DNA from: Berberis thunbergii
Taxonomy: Eukaryota > Streptophyta > Magnoliopsida > Ranunculales > Berberidaceae
Direction of reading: 5' to 3'
Assembly: GCA_003290165.1 (NCBI GenBank)
Contig: QNQO01006983.1
Span: forward strand, 1 to 64,000
DNA: 64,000 nt
Shown here piece by piece: positions 48,011-59,510 of the stretch (positions are counted from its first letter, which is position 1; the number at the start of each line of letters is the position of its first letter). The notes beneath the pieces are model-generated. The model saw only the letters and a program-made list of their open reading frames with translations. It was not told the DNA's origin and did not search any database. A program made the position numbers and the translations under genes.

Positions 48011-49941
48011 ATGCCTCCTAACTTGGACAGCCCTGTACAGACCCAGATGGCAGTTGCACTTCTGAATGGCCCTATCAGTAGTGAGTACCATAATAATAGA
48101 GTGGATGGAAAAACTGCTGGTAGTAGGAGGGTTTTGTGCAGACAGAAACTGGTTGTGTTCTTGGGATAGAGTTGGATCGAAGGGACAACGTACATACAGT
48201 GAAACGGAGGTTACAGTTGGCACTTAATGTCCCAACTGAGGAAAGCTCGTTGACTTTTGGGGATCTTGTGTTGAAGAATGATCTTAGTGCTGTTCGTAAT
48301 GATTCTCCACTACTCCTTACAAGGAATTTTATGCATAGAAGCTCATCGACTCCTTGCTTGTCACCCACTGGCAAGGATCTTCAGCAGAGAGATAAGAGTG
48401 CTCTGGTTGAGATACTTGGGCGATCGAGTCGCTTTGGTAGAATGAAACATCTGGTGAAGGAAATTGTTAAAGCTATTAAGATTGGTGTTGATCCACTTCC
48501 TGTTCATAGTGGGCTTGGAGGTGCTTACTATTTCAGAAATAGCCGAGGCAACAGTGTTGCCATCGTGAAGCCGACTGACGAAGAGCCCTTTGCGCCAAAC
48601 AATCCGAAAGGCTTTGTTGGGAAAGCGCTTGGACAGCCAGGTTTGAAACGGTCAGTCAGAGTTGGGGAGACAGGGTTCAGAGAAGTTGCAGCCTATCTTC
48701 TTGATTATGATCACTTTGCTAATGTACCACCCACAGCACTGGTCAAGATTACTCATTCAATTTTCAACATCAATGAAGGGATGAATGGGAACAAAACTCA
48801 TGAGAAAAAACAAGTGAGTAAGATTGCATCATTCCAGCAGTTCATACCTCATGACTTTGATGCTAGTGATCATGGGACCTCTAGCTTCCCTGTAGCTGCT
48901 GTGCATAGAATAGGGATATTAGATATTAGAATTTTTAACACGGACAGGCATGCTGGAAATCTTTTGGTTAGGAAGCTTGATGGGGTCGGAAGGTTCGGTC
49001 AGGTGGAGCTCATTCCTATTGATCATGGACTTTGCTTGCCGGAGAGCTTAGAAGACCCATACTTCGAGTGGATCCATTGGCCACAAGCATCAATCCCCTT
49101 CTCTGAGGATGAGCTTGATTATATAGCAAAGCTTGATCCAATTAGGGATTCTGAAATGCTTCGGGAGGAGCTGCCTATGATTAGAGAAGCGTGTCTTAGG
49201 GTGTTACTTCTGTGCACTATCTTCCTTCAGGAGGCAGCGGCGTTTGGACTCTGTCTCTCTGAGATCGGAGAGATGATGAGCCGGGAGTTCAGAAATCGTG
49301 AAGAGGAACCTAGTGAGCTTGAGGTTATATGTATTGAGGCAAGGAGGCTTGTGGCGGAGAGGGGGGAGGTGTTGTCATCTGAAGTTGATGTTGGAGAAGC
49401 AGAAGAGTTTTTGTTTGTCTTAGACTGTGAGGAGCCAGAAGTGGATTCTACTTCTCCCAAGGTGTTTGATGATTATCCAAGCAAAGAATCTTTTCATTTT
49501 GGATACAAATTTGGGAATGGACGCAATCCACTATCCAAACTAGAGGAGAGCATTGAAGAGGAGGAAGACATTGAAAGTGAACAGGAGGTGCACACAAAGG
49601 AAATATTTGAAAGCCAAGATTTGACTTGTAACCAGGTACCAACAGTTTCAAAGCTTTCAATGTCTCTGAAGAACACCAGTCTGTTCGAGAAGAATCAGTG
49701 GTTCCATGGAGGGAAGACAGATGTCAGTTTTCCTGCAGGTCCATCATCAGGTAACAGGAGTGCAAATGAGCAGTTACCTGGTAGTGTGAGCTTTGTGAAG
49801 TTGGCAGACATGAATGAGGAGGAATGGGAGTACTTCCTTGGGAAGTTTCAAGACCTGCTGCATCATGCATTTGCAAGCCGTAAACCCACAGGTGTTGGGC
49901 AGCGCCAGAGGCAGAGGCTGGGAACTTCATGCCAGTTTTGA
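48011..49941 (+). CDS. PI4KG: Phosphatidylinositol 4-kinase gamma (UBL plus PI3/4-kinase domain), with apparent 1-nt frameshift
   Basis: Plant PI4K gamma proteins resemble type II PI 4-kinases; several act mainly as Ser/Thr protein kinases. From ATG 48011 the frame reads MPPNLDSPVQTQMAVALLNG to the codons for SRRV. It then needs one extra T in the run at 48132-48135 to continue as VQTETGCVLGIELDRRDN. As given, the 48011 frame stops at about 48164, while the 48136-49941 frame (about 600 residues) has no upstream ATG (in-frame TAG at 48124). A ubiquitin-like domain lies in the first 70 residues. The kinase domain has GLGGAYYF (about 126), VKPTDEEP (about 145), catalytic NTDRHAGN (about 268) and DHG (about 296). 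The acidic tail and the EWEYFLGKFQDLL C-terminus are intact. Single coding exon, normal for the family. Confidence 0.95.
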
Positions 49942-50290
49942 GATGGTTATAGCTGTTTGTGATGTAAAAAGCAATGAGACTAAGAAGATAAAAATAAGAG
50001 ACATTGGAGGAGAAGAATGCCATGGGAAGTGCAGAGTGTTTAGTTGGTAGGTAAGCTTTCAGGTTTGTCTCCCTGGAAGATGGTATTGTAGTTTGCACTA
50101 TCTACTTGTAGTGCCTCAGTAGCAGGAATGTGTTGTAAATATTCTTTAGAATTTGGAAGATGAGTGTACGAGTGAGAGTCATCAGCTAAGTGGAGGTAAT
50201 ATCTATTGCTTTGTTTCGTTCTTTTTGGTTTTTTTGTTACTGGCTGTTCTTATCTTTGTGTTAGAGAAATAATAAGTAGAATAAAATCTT
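49942..50290 (+). other. PI4K gamma 3' untranslated region
   Basis: Non-coding. AATAAGTAGAATAAAAT near 50268-50287 supplies plausible polyadenylation signals. Confidence 0.5.
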
Positions 50291-52663
50291 AAAATAGACA
50301 CACTAATGTACTAATGCCAGGATTTCTGGTTTTGTATGATTGTTTTTATGGTATTGGTTTGACCATGCTATCATGGTAAGTATATTAGGTTTTGATCATC
50401 AACTGCAATTAACTGCTCTGATGAAATGCATACAGTTAAAGCAAAGTAGAGAAAGGGAAGAATTGATGGGGGTTGTTTTGTGATGTTACTTTTGTATACT
50501 TTTTCTTCAAGTCTGTGTCTTTGTTTTTAGTTTCTGTTTTATGCCGACTTTGTTGAGGTGGGAAGGAGTTAACCATGTTCAACTTCTCTCTCATTTGTTA
50601 CTCTCAAGTAGTGTTTGTTGTAGTGTAAATGAATTTGCAGGCATAATGAGACAGTGGATTGGTGAAGAGATGGGGAACCATAAATTTTCGATCTCTGCAC
50701 GGTAGTTTCTGTTTATGCCGTCTTTTAATAGGAGGTAATTAAAAGAAATCTATTTACTTTTTAGTTTGCAGGGTTTGAGATTTATGATATACGGACACTT
50801 TAATGCATAAGAACTCTGCTTTTGTGTTTTTCGCTAATTTGTTTTCGTTGAAATTTGGGATAATTGTATGAATTAACATTATGAATGATGTGTTCATGTT
50901 TTAGCTTGATTCTACAAGCGGGAATTCTTAAGTGCACCGGGATTGTGCCCGGTTTTGTAGTATCACTCTTATTCAAAAGGACGTTAAAGTTTCAACTCAA
51001 ATTGACAATTGCTCTTTCAGATGCAAATTGGTTGCGCATTATATGTTTTTGTTTTATCAGATGCAAAGCAGGTCTTGGTTGCACATTATATGTTTTTGTT
51101 TTGTTGCTTTGTTTGAGCTGATGGTACGTGATAGGAGTATTGTATTAATAATTTCATTCACTTCTAAGCCTTGAATTGTAAGCAGATCATGGTAATGCAA
51201 CATCTTGAAAAAACTTGCATACATCACAGTTCATATATTGAAGTCGACCCTTCTAGTGAAAAAACTAATTAGAAAATTTATGCATCTTGAATTGACCCGC
51301 ATAACTTGAAAATTTTGGTTTCCACAATTTGTTTTGAATTGGAATTCATTGTAAAGATTGTAAAACCAAGAAGTGGCAACTCTTTTTCAACTCCTAAGAA
51401 ATTGTAATGAATAACGTCCATCATTTTCAAAACCCGTGCTTTGGGAGACTCAATTATTGAACCACAAACGTGAATATCAACCTTTGCATCTAAAAACTCA
51501 ATTAATTGTTTAAAATTATGCAAATTAGATGATTCTTTTTATTCAAAAATAAAATAAAAAAATTGTACTAATTTCTTGACCTCCCTTCTTGTTAGTTCAT
51601 AAATTTCTGATGCCTCTAGCTTTGGCTTGTGCCTTTTCATATCTTGAATAATCGGGCCAAATGGCAAGTATTTATGACCACTTGCACGTTCGGGAGGTGG
51701 AGGTTGTCGTTGCATTAATTGTTGAACACAAGTTACTAAATTTGCAATTTGTGTAGAAAGATTAGCAACAATGGTTTGTAATCCATTACTATCGATTTTT
51801 CTAGCCAGTAATCAGTTCTCCAAGCCATTGAAATGATTGTTCAATTTAGAAGATCGATTTTCCAATCCAGCAAATTTGACTTCCAATTGACCGTCATGGT
51901 GAAGAAATACAACGAAGAGGAGACACAAAAATGTGTTTTGATACAAGATGTTATGAGCCTTATCTTTTGATTGGAGATCAACCACTAATAAATCCCTTGA
52001 TTGAGGATTAGCCACCAAAAACTAAGTTTTTATTAATGGTTTCTTATTCTTCACCATTACAATGACATCTTTTATAAGGGGAAAAAAATAAACATACTTC
52101 TTGTGAAGTACTTCGGAAACAAGCATTCCTAATTCAATTATACTACCTAAACAAAAAAGACTTCTAAACAAGCTACACTCATACTTGAGATTACTCGCAC
52201 AAGAATAGTTTCTTAACAAAATCACCATCTTCAAATAGAACACACATACCTCTCTTCCATGCCTAAGATGCTTAGATATTCCACTTCTTCTTCAGCTATC
52301 GATGTTTCTGAAATTGAAGATTCTGCAGCTCAACTCTTTGAGGTTACTTATTACTTACCCAGTTGTTGTCTTCAAAGCAGCAAGAACAACAATAGTAGCA
52401 TTTATTTGAATTTGGATGGTTATTATTTCATCTTAGATTTTGATGGAACCCCTATCTATTTTATATCTCAATTCATTCATCCATATACAAGTAAAAGGGA
52501 AACCCAAATTCACAATGGGGTGAAGTCATTTCAGTTATCTGCGGGCTGTCAAATTGCTTCTCAATTAAACAGCTAGCACAAAGAAAGGGGATGTTAATGT
52601 AGATACAGAGCTAGAGTCAAATTTGGCACAAATTGAATTGGGAGGCTCATCCACAGATGCAAT
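50291..52663. other. Intergenic stretch with possible gag-like remnant (minus)
   Basis: A 40-45-bp unit (CAGATGCAAA through ATTATATGTTTTTGTTTT) is tandemly duplicated at about 51018-51105. On the minus strand at 51590-51780 an open piece contains STQIANLVTCVQQLMQRQP and then HKYLPFGPIIQDM. At 51812-52018 a repeated GLEN pattern occurs. Both look like retroelement gag or spacer but I cannot place them. An open frame at 52259-52576 (plus) is unassigned. Confidence 0.35.
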
Positions 52664-52671
52664 CTCTAAAA

Positions 52672-53798
52672 TAGGGATGGCAGTGGGGCGGATTTTCACG
52701 GATATCCGCCCCACCCAATCCGTTTGGAGCGGTTTTGGATATGCCTAAACGGATTTTGGGGCGGATACGGATATCCAAACAACATCCATTAAATATTCGG
52801 GGCGGATACGGAGTTGGCCATATCCGCCCCGCGGATATCCGTTTAAGTGTTAATATTACAAAAATACGCTCAACCCTTTAAATGCGAAAAAAAAAAACCT
52901 ACATCTCTCTTCTGCCTCAGCCTCTCACCTCTCTCTCAATCACTCTTCACTCACTTCACTTCATTTTTTCAGTTCAAACAAACAGAGGAAGAGAAGCAAA
53001 AGCAGAGAGCACCCATCTCTCTCTCGTCTCCAGTCCAGTCTTGCTCCTACCCCTCTCTCTCGTCTCCAGTCCTTCGTCACAGCGAGGTCTCTCTCTCGTC
53101 CAGTCCTTCATCACAGCGAAGGTCATCAGGTCGTGTCCCTTCTTCTCCCTCACGCCGCGATCTGCCTCCCTTCTCTCCCCACGCCGCGCGATCTGCCTCC
53201 CTCGCAGAGAGATCTCTATTGAAGATCAAGATCAAGATCACAGCGAAGGCGGTCGTCGCTCCTTCTCCTTCTCCTTCCCAGATCTAAGATCTGATCAGAT
53301 TTGATCTTAGATCAGATCTGAGTTCTGATCTGATCTGATCTATCCGATCTCATCAGACCTCGATCTCATCAGATCTCGATCTCAGAGTTCAGATCTGATC
53401 AGATCTCAATCTCAGAGTTCAGATCTGATTTTTTTTTGGTAAGTTGTAATTTTTGGTAAGTTGTTGTAATTTTAGATCGAATTTGTTGTAATTTTTAGAT
53501 CGTTTTTTTTTTTTGTAATTTGTTGTAATTTGTTTATATTAGAGATTCAGATATCTGATTTTTTTTTTAAATTTGTTGTATTTTTTTAATGTATAAATGA
53601 TCGTTTAACTGTAATGAAAGAAAATTTTTAACGGATATTTTGTGCGGGGCGGATATCCGTCTATCCGTGCGGGGCGGAGGCGGTTTTTAAATAACTTTAT
53701 AAACGGATATGCGGGGCGGATTTGGGGATCCGTTATTATTGACGGATCGGGGATGGATTTGCTCAAATCCGCCCCAATCCGCCCCGTTGCCATCCCTA
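52672..53798 (+). mobile_element. Non-autonomous hAT element, family 2
   Basis: Perfect 8-bp target duplication CTCTAAAA at 52664-52671 and 53799-53806. TIRs are TAGGGATGGCAGTGGGGCGG and the complement of CCGCCCCGTTGCCATCCCTA. Both ends are rich in subterminal GCGGATATCCGC motifs (52695-52840 and 53630-53780). The interior 52895-53280 is a CT-rich leader-like stretch followed by GATCAGATCTGA repeats (53280-53430). No transposase is present. Likely an internal-deletion derivative keeping the promoter and first leader exon of a larger element. Confidence 0.9.
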
Positions 53799-54249
53799 CT
53801 CTAAAAAGGAACATAAAGGAAGGAGTGACATTAAGGGAAAACCCCAAAGAAGATCGGGTAAAATAAAATCTAGTAAGGGAAAGGAGGTGAGGAAGATGTG
53901 GCCCCAACTAAGGATGTTATTCTAAGGGGGTGTAGGGTTTTTGGGGGTGGAGAAAGGAAAAGAAGGTGGTGGAGAGGGTTCTAGAAGTTTGTCGAAGAAC
54001 TTTCAGGCGGAGTAATGGAATGGGGTTTTTTTTTTTTTTTAGTGGAGAGGTCAGTGTGTTTTGTTTATGATTCATGATTCAATGACGTTAATTTCGTGGG
54101 ATTTGGTGAGGTCAAGATTCTCCACCATTAGATTTATAGATTGATCTTAACCAATTTCTTTCTTTATCAATAATAAAAAAGTTAGTCTGGGAACCATATA
54201 AATTTAATTCCACGACTCGAAATAGCTAAGAAAAAAAGAGAGTGATTCT

Positions 54250-54405
54250 ACATGGTGAGGAAACGAGCGAGGAAAACAGCGAGGGAGAGAGGGGACCGTT
54301 CATCCCCTCGGGATGCATGCAAGAAAAGTCAACGCGCACATCCCGAGGGGGTGAACTATCCCCTCCCTCCCTCACTGTTTTCCTCGCCCACTTCCTCGAC
54401 ATTTA
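54250..54405. mobile_element. Foldback MITE, copy 3
   Basis: GGTGAGGAAACGAGCGAGGA (54254) with GCGAGGGAG, complementary to CTCCCTCACTGTTTTCCTCGC toward 54390. The centre pairs CATCCCCTCGGGATG/CATCCCGAGGGGGTG. Absent from the equivalent place in duplication copy 2. Confidence 0.75.
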
Positions 54406-54720
54406 GAATTTTTGAAATTTTTTTCCGATTTGAACTTCTTTCCCTTTTCTTAAAAAACAAGCAAACTCTCTACAAACTCTACAATGTTCATCTTATTCAC
54501 AAACTCTACAGAGATTCTTTTAAGTTATTAAGTTGAATGTGAGTTTATTATATAAGAAAAAAATGATTTGTAAGGTTTTCATTGAATTGTGGTGGAACAA
54601 CAAAAGGGACTTGTAAAAATTTTAAAGCAGGTACTAGAAGGCATGGGTTTTAAGATGTAATTAAGTATTAATCATTATGATCGCAAACATAGGGATGCAA
54701 ATGTTATTTTCTTGAACCCG

Positions 54721-54901
54721 TCTAATTGTCGAGGAAAACAGCGAGGGACCCCACAGGGGGGAGGGAGTCGTCCATCCCTTTGGGATGTGTGTTTGACTTT
54801 TCAACGCACGCATCCCGGGGGTTGAAAACGCGCATCTCGGGGGAATGGACGGCTCCCCCTCCCCCCTGTGGGGTCCCTCGCTGTTTTCCTCGACAATTAG
54901 A
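54721..54901. mobile_element. Foldback MITE, copy 4, with empty-site comparison
   Basis: Arms of about 45 bp pair perfectly: TCTAATTGTCGAGGAAAACA at 54721 and its complement ending 54901, continuing through AGCGAGGGACCCCACAGG. Comparison with the duplicate shows insertion into GTTATTTTCTTTACC, and TGTTATTTTCT is present on both sides (about 11 bp), like a Mutator-type target duplication. Only a few bases separate the arms from the TSD. Confidence 0.8.
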
Positions 54902-55302
54902 TTTGTGTTATTTTCTTTACCTTACATATTATTTTTTTTTATTTAAAATTGGGTCATTGAAAATTTTTATTTATTTATTAATCCATACCCGAAGGCTACA
55001 TGATTGATCCTATAGGGCTAACCAAACTAGGTTAGAAGGCTACAATATTGTTGCTACTTAATATCATCGCCCTCTCCATCTTGCATGGAGACTTGCTTTC
55101 AATCTGGTCAATCTTCTCCACATCATATGAAGACTTGTTTTTGCTCGCTCCGGTCCAATCCATCTAAGTAGCTACATTAAATACCCGAAGGCTTGTTAAC
55201 AGTGGAGCACATGTGCTCCTAATAACCGGACGAAAACTCACAAAATCCTGATTGATGAGTCTCAAACCCGCGACCTATCACAAGGAGAGTGAATGTGTGT
55301 AT

Positions 55303-55333
<31 letters not shown>

Positions 55334-55530
55334 GGGAGTTGGGTGTAAATTGGGAAATGAGGAGGCGCTTTGTGGGGGAGATAGAGATGGTGGTGGATAT
55401 TTTTGGGTGGAGATGATGAAGACGATGGATGAGGTGAAGAAGAGGGTTTGGGTTTGAAGAAGCTAGATATTACTTGTTGCATTGCTTCCCCATTTTTTGG
55501 GTGGTTTGGAAGAAGAAAAAGAAAAGGCCA

Positions 55531-56441
55531 GTGTGTTTTGTTTATGAGTCATGGTTCAATGAGGTTAATCTCATGGGACTCTTGGTGAGTTCAAGATTCT
55601 CCATCGTTGGATCTATAGATTGATCTTAACTAATTTCTCTATTTAACAATAATAAAAAGTTAGTTTGGGAACCATACAAAATTAATTCCAGGTCTCCAAA
55701 TAGTTAAAAAATTATATATAAAAAAAAAAAACTAGTTACATTAGATCTTTCTTCCCACTTGAACTTCTTTCCCTTCACATTAAAAAACTAGCAAACCCTC
55801 TACAATCTCTTATTCTCTATAAACTCTACAATGTTTATGCACACTGTACGAAGATTCTTTTAAGTTATTACGTTGAATTTGAGTTTATTATATAAGAAAA
55901 AAATGATTTGTAAGGTTTTCATTGAAACGGTGGTGGAACAACAAAAAAGACTCGTAAAATTTTTAAAGCAGGCACTAGAAGTCATGGGTTTTAGGATGTA
56001 ATTAGGTATTAATCATTATGATCACAAAAAATAGGATGCAAATGTTATTTTCTTTACCTTACATATTATTTATTTATTTTAAAATTTGGGTTATTAACCA
56101 TTTTTATTTATTTATTTATTAATCCAGGCCCGAAGGCTACATGATTAATCCTATAGGGCTAACCAAACTAGGCTCGAAAGCTATAATATTGTTGCGACTT
56201 AATATCCTTGTCGCCTCCATCTTGCATGGAAACTTGCTTTCGCTTCACTTCAGTCTATTCCAACTAAGCAGCTACATTCAATACCCGAAGGATTATCAAC
56301 AGTGGAACACATGTGCTCCTAATAATCGTGTGAAATCTCACAAAATCATAACTGGTGAGTCTCGAACCCGTGATCTCTTACAAGGAGAGTGGATGTCCGA
56401 CCAACTGAGCTACAATTGGTGGACTTCTTTACCTTACATAT
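55531..56441 (+). repeat. Segmental direct duplication, copy 2
   Basis: The uninterrupted counterpart of 54056-55290. It preserves the sequence without foldback MITEs and the complete head of the SINE at 56067-56424. An inverted partial copy of the first block also lies near 56640-56755. Confidence 0.85.
56067..56424 (-). mobile_element. tRNA-derived SINE, about 358 bp
   Basis: On minus it starts near 56424 with a head resembling a tRNA: A-box TAGCTCAGTTGG (about 56401-56412) and B-box GGGTTCGAGACT (about 56357-56369). The tail is (AAAT)n-like. A perfect 17-bp target duplication TTCTTTACCTTACATAT flanks it (56050-56066, 56425-56441). A copy lacking the A-box end is at about 54924-55290. Confidence 0.88.
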
Positions 56442-56768
56442 ATTTTGTAGGAGTTTGTAAAGTTTGCAGAGTAGAGTTTCTCAAGTTTTGCAGAGTTTGT
56501 GAAAGAAGAAGAGTCTACTTGTATAGAAAGATTAGTTCAAGGAATAGAAAGATTTAATTTAACTAGATTTCCTTCTTTTTTTTGGGTTAATGAATTAGCT
56601 AGTTAGCAATGCGAAAATATTTTTCTATCTATTTTTATAGTTAAAAGTTTGAAATTAGTTAAGATCAATATTTAGATCCAATGGTAGAGAATGTTGACCA
56701 TACTGAGTCCCGTGAGGTTAACCTCATTGAATCACGACTCTTTGGTTATTAATCTTCATTTTTTAATC

Positions 56769-57880
56769 GAAAAATGACTTTTAAGGCCTACCTTTTCACA
56801 AAATAGACAACTTAGATATCGTAACTGATGTAATGGCTAATTTGTACCTACTTTTATTCTTTTATGACCAACAAAGACTATTTAATTAATCCATGTTAAC
56901 TTATAAACTTAGAAGACATATTTACCCTTTCCAAACTTTGTACTTTTGTGACCAACAATGACTTTTTTTTATTAATGATTCTAATTTTTATTTTTATTTT
57001 TGTTAGTTTTACCTTTTTAACCCTTAACCCCTCCCCTCCCACCCCGTTAATCATAATTGTTTTTTTTTTGTTAATTTTTAATTTTTTATGTTGTCTTGTT
57101 CTTTAATTGCAGTTTGAGCAATTATTTTATGACATTTGTTAGCTACAAAATGGTTACATTAATATTTTCATGTTAGAATTTTTTTTTATTCTTGAATGTT
57201 TTATCACTCTAAATGTGTTTGATTTGACTGGTTGTGAAGGTATATTTGAGTTTGAAGAGCAATCTTTTTTTGTTTCAATTAATGGTTGCTTCAATTATCT
57301 GTCACTATTTAGTTTACATTAAATTGTCTTGTTCACTATTAGTTCTCATTTTACCTCTGATGTTATGATTATGCTCTGTGGTAGATAGCTTGTGACTAAA
57401 TAACGACATAGAATCAGATATATTACTTTACAGATACCCATACATTGAAGAATAGGAAATCAAATTTCGATAGTAGGAAAATTGATTTTATTAATTACAT
57501 TATGAAAAGTTCAACAAACCTTAGCATAATAATTTGATTAACTTGTCAGTAAATGAAAATTTATAAAAATTTATAATTGCTTGCTCATAATTAAAATCAT
57601 TAATATCGATACTTACCAGCGGCATGGGGTGGGAGAGGTTAAAAAAGTTAAAAATTAGAATTATTAATAAAAAAAAGTCTTTGTTAGTTATAAAAACATA
57701 AAAATTAGATTTTCTATTTGTTTAGGAAGAGTAGAGATGTCCTATAACTTTATGAGTTAGCCTGAGTTTATAAAAAAATCATTGTTGGTCATAAAAGTAG
57801 GCAAAAAATAACCATTACATCAACTACGATATCTAAATGAACTATTTTGTGAAGAAGTAGGCCTTAAAAGACATTTTTCC
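56769..57880. mobile_element. Mutator-like element with long terminal inverted repeats
   Basis: The left arm starts GAAAAATGACTTTTAAGGCC and runs through TTAGATATCGTAACTGATGT and ACCAACAATGACTTTTTTTT to the CCTCCCACCCC block (about 57045). The right arm is its complement, from the GGGGTGGGAG block (about 57628) to GGCCTTAAAAGACATTTTTCC (57880). Arms are roughly 250-300 bp with differences and indels. The interior of about 580 bp shows no transposase. Flanks are T-rich, so the target duplication is uncertain. Confidence 0.75.
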
Positions 57881-59502
57881 ATTTTTTTTTATTATGAACT
57901 ATAAATTATCTTGAGATAGGCAAACAAATCTAAACGTTGGATGCATTTAGTGGACTCTATAGAGCTTGTATTTAATATGAGATTTTTAGCCATAAAATAA
58001 TATTGACCCTCAACGTTATTGACCCAACTGGTCTGTTAGAAAATGAGTGTTAGACTCAAATAAATTTTAAAATAAGGGCCAAATTCTATTAGCTATAATA
58101 AACTAATGAGTGCCAAACTAATTTTTTTCATATGAGTTTTCTTTTTTAATACAAAACTCCTTTAAAGTAAAGTGATTTGTCGTATATGCTAACTAAGGGT
58201 GGACGCGCTCTACATGCACGTATATTCAATATTTTATATTATAATTTAAAATGAAGGGAATCTATGAAATTAATTTTTGCATAGATCAATTTTTGTTTTT
58301 AAAATAAATAAATTAATGCATTAATTGTAGATATGCCAATTGAACATGGGTATTCCAGAAAATTTATGGGTAAAAAATTGGATTAAATATTTGATTTGAT
58401 TATGGGTTAAATAATTGTAAAATCAAAATTTTTGGCAATAGCGTTAAAAATTATATAGTGGCAGTTTAAATTGGTAATTTGAGTAATAGAATGACATTAC
58501 ATATTAGTCTGTAATTATCGAAGGGTTATTATTTGCTTTGGGCCTAATGGATAGCTTGTAATTATGAAGGGGGCAAAGGCATTTTTGGAAAATCAAAATG
58601 TGCACGAACGTAGCCTTCAGTATAGCCTAGAATTCGCTTATGATAGGGGTATTATTTGTTTTGGGCCAATGGCATAACTTGTAATTATGAAAAGATAGTT
58701 TTTAAGTTTTGTAGGCATTTTCGAAAATTCAAAATAATATAATTTTACAAACATAGCCCTATCTAACGTTTTTGTCTTATTTGATATGTTAGAAAATTTT
58801 AAAGTTTGTTTAGGGCATTTTTGGCAGTTTAAAATTTGTGCAAAAAAGTCAAAAGCAAAAGATTTAAAGTTGTCTAAAAGATTTGTTTTTACAGAAATGC
58901 CCATCTTTAACTTTTTTTTGGTCTTAGTTGATAGTTTATGAATTTTTAAGTTTTTTGAGGGTCAATTTCGGAAATCTCAAATCTTGACACACTTAGGGCA
59001 AGGACGTGGGTACTATACATAGACCCAAATTTCGTTACAAAAGTAGACGAGTGGACGTAGAGAGAGGAAGCGACATAGGGAGTCAGGGAAGTGAAACTCA
59101 GAGTAGTTGTAGCGTTAGGAGGCGGATATGCTGCCATGTGATGTGAAGTGGGGAGTTGGGCAGAGAGAAGGAGCTGGAAGTAAAATTGAGAGATAGGCAG
59201 TGGTGTCAGGGATTTGGGGGGGGGGGGGGGCTCCTGTGCACAAAGCTAATTAGCCAGTTGGTAAGGCAATAACATAGAAGTCGTCTATTCTTGGTTTGAA
59301 AGCTTTGCCCCATGTGCACCTAATAACATTCACAATGGTTTAAACTTCTACACTGACTTCAAATATAGAGTTTGATTGAAATAAATGAATGAATAAATAA
59401 ACTTAGCCCATTTGAACAGTAATTGGAAATCCACCTAAAATGTTTTGAAATTGAACAAAGTAATGGCGAGAGAAAGTTCCCATTTTTGTATGGCTTATAC
59501 CG
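57881..59502. other. Intergenic AT-rich stretch with diverged tandem repeats
   Basis: A unit of about 130 bp containing TATTATTTG-TTTGGGCC and GCTTGTAATTATGAA repeats at about 58525 and 58648, with a more decayed third copy to 58950. A G homopolymer lies at about 59216-59230. No gene seen. Confidence 0.5.
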
Positions 59503-59510
59503 AGTTGGAG

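Larger units (their letters stand above)
54056..55290 (+). repeat. Segmental direct duplication, copy 1
   Basis: Blocks 54056-54230, 54415-54718 and 54908-55290 match 55531-55710, 55757-56055 and 56050-56370 in order and orientation. Matching includes TGTGTTTTGTTTATGA, AAGAAAAAAATGATTTGTAA and CCCGAAGGCTACATGATT. Copy 1 is longer because two foldback MITEs interrupt it. Its right end runs into a (GT)n and a long G homopolymer (about 55317-55336). Confidence 0.85.

Noticed and set aside
48136..49941. GTG start for PI4K gamma at 48136
   Set aside because: Nuclear plant genes do not normally start at GTG. The conserved N-terminus is present upstream from ATG 48011 in another frame, so a 1-nt deletion explains the data better.
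56350..56424. tRNA gene on the minus strand
   Set aside because: A- and B-boxes are present, but there is no proper cloverleaf end. It sits inside a 358-bp unit with a 17-bp target duplication: a SINE head.
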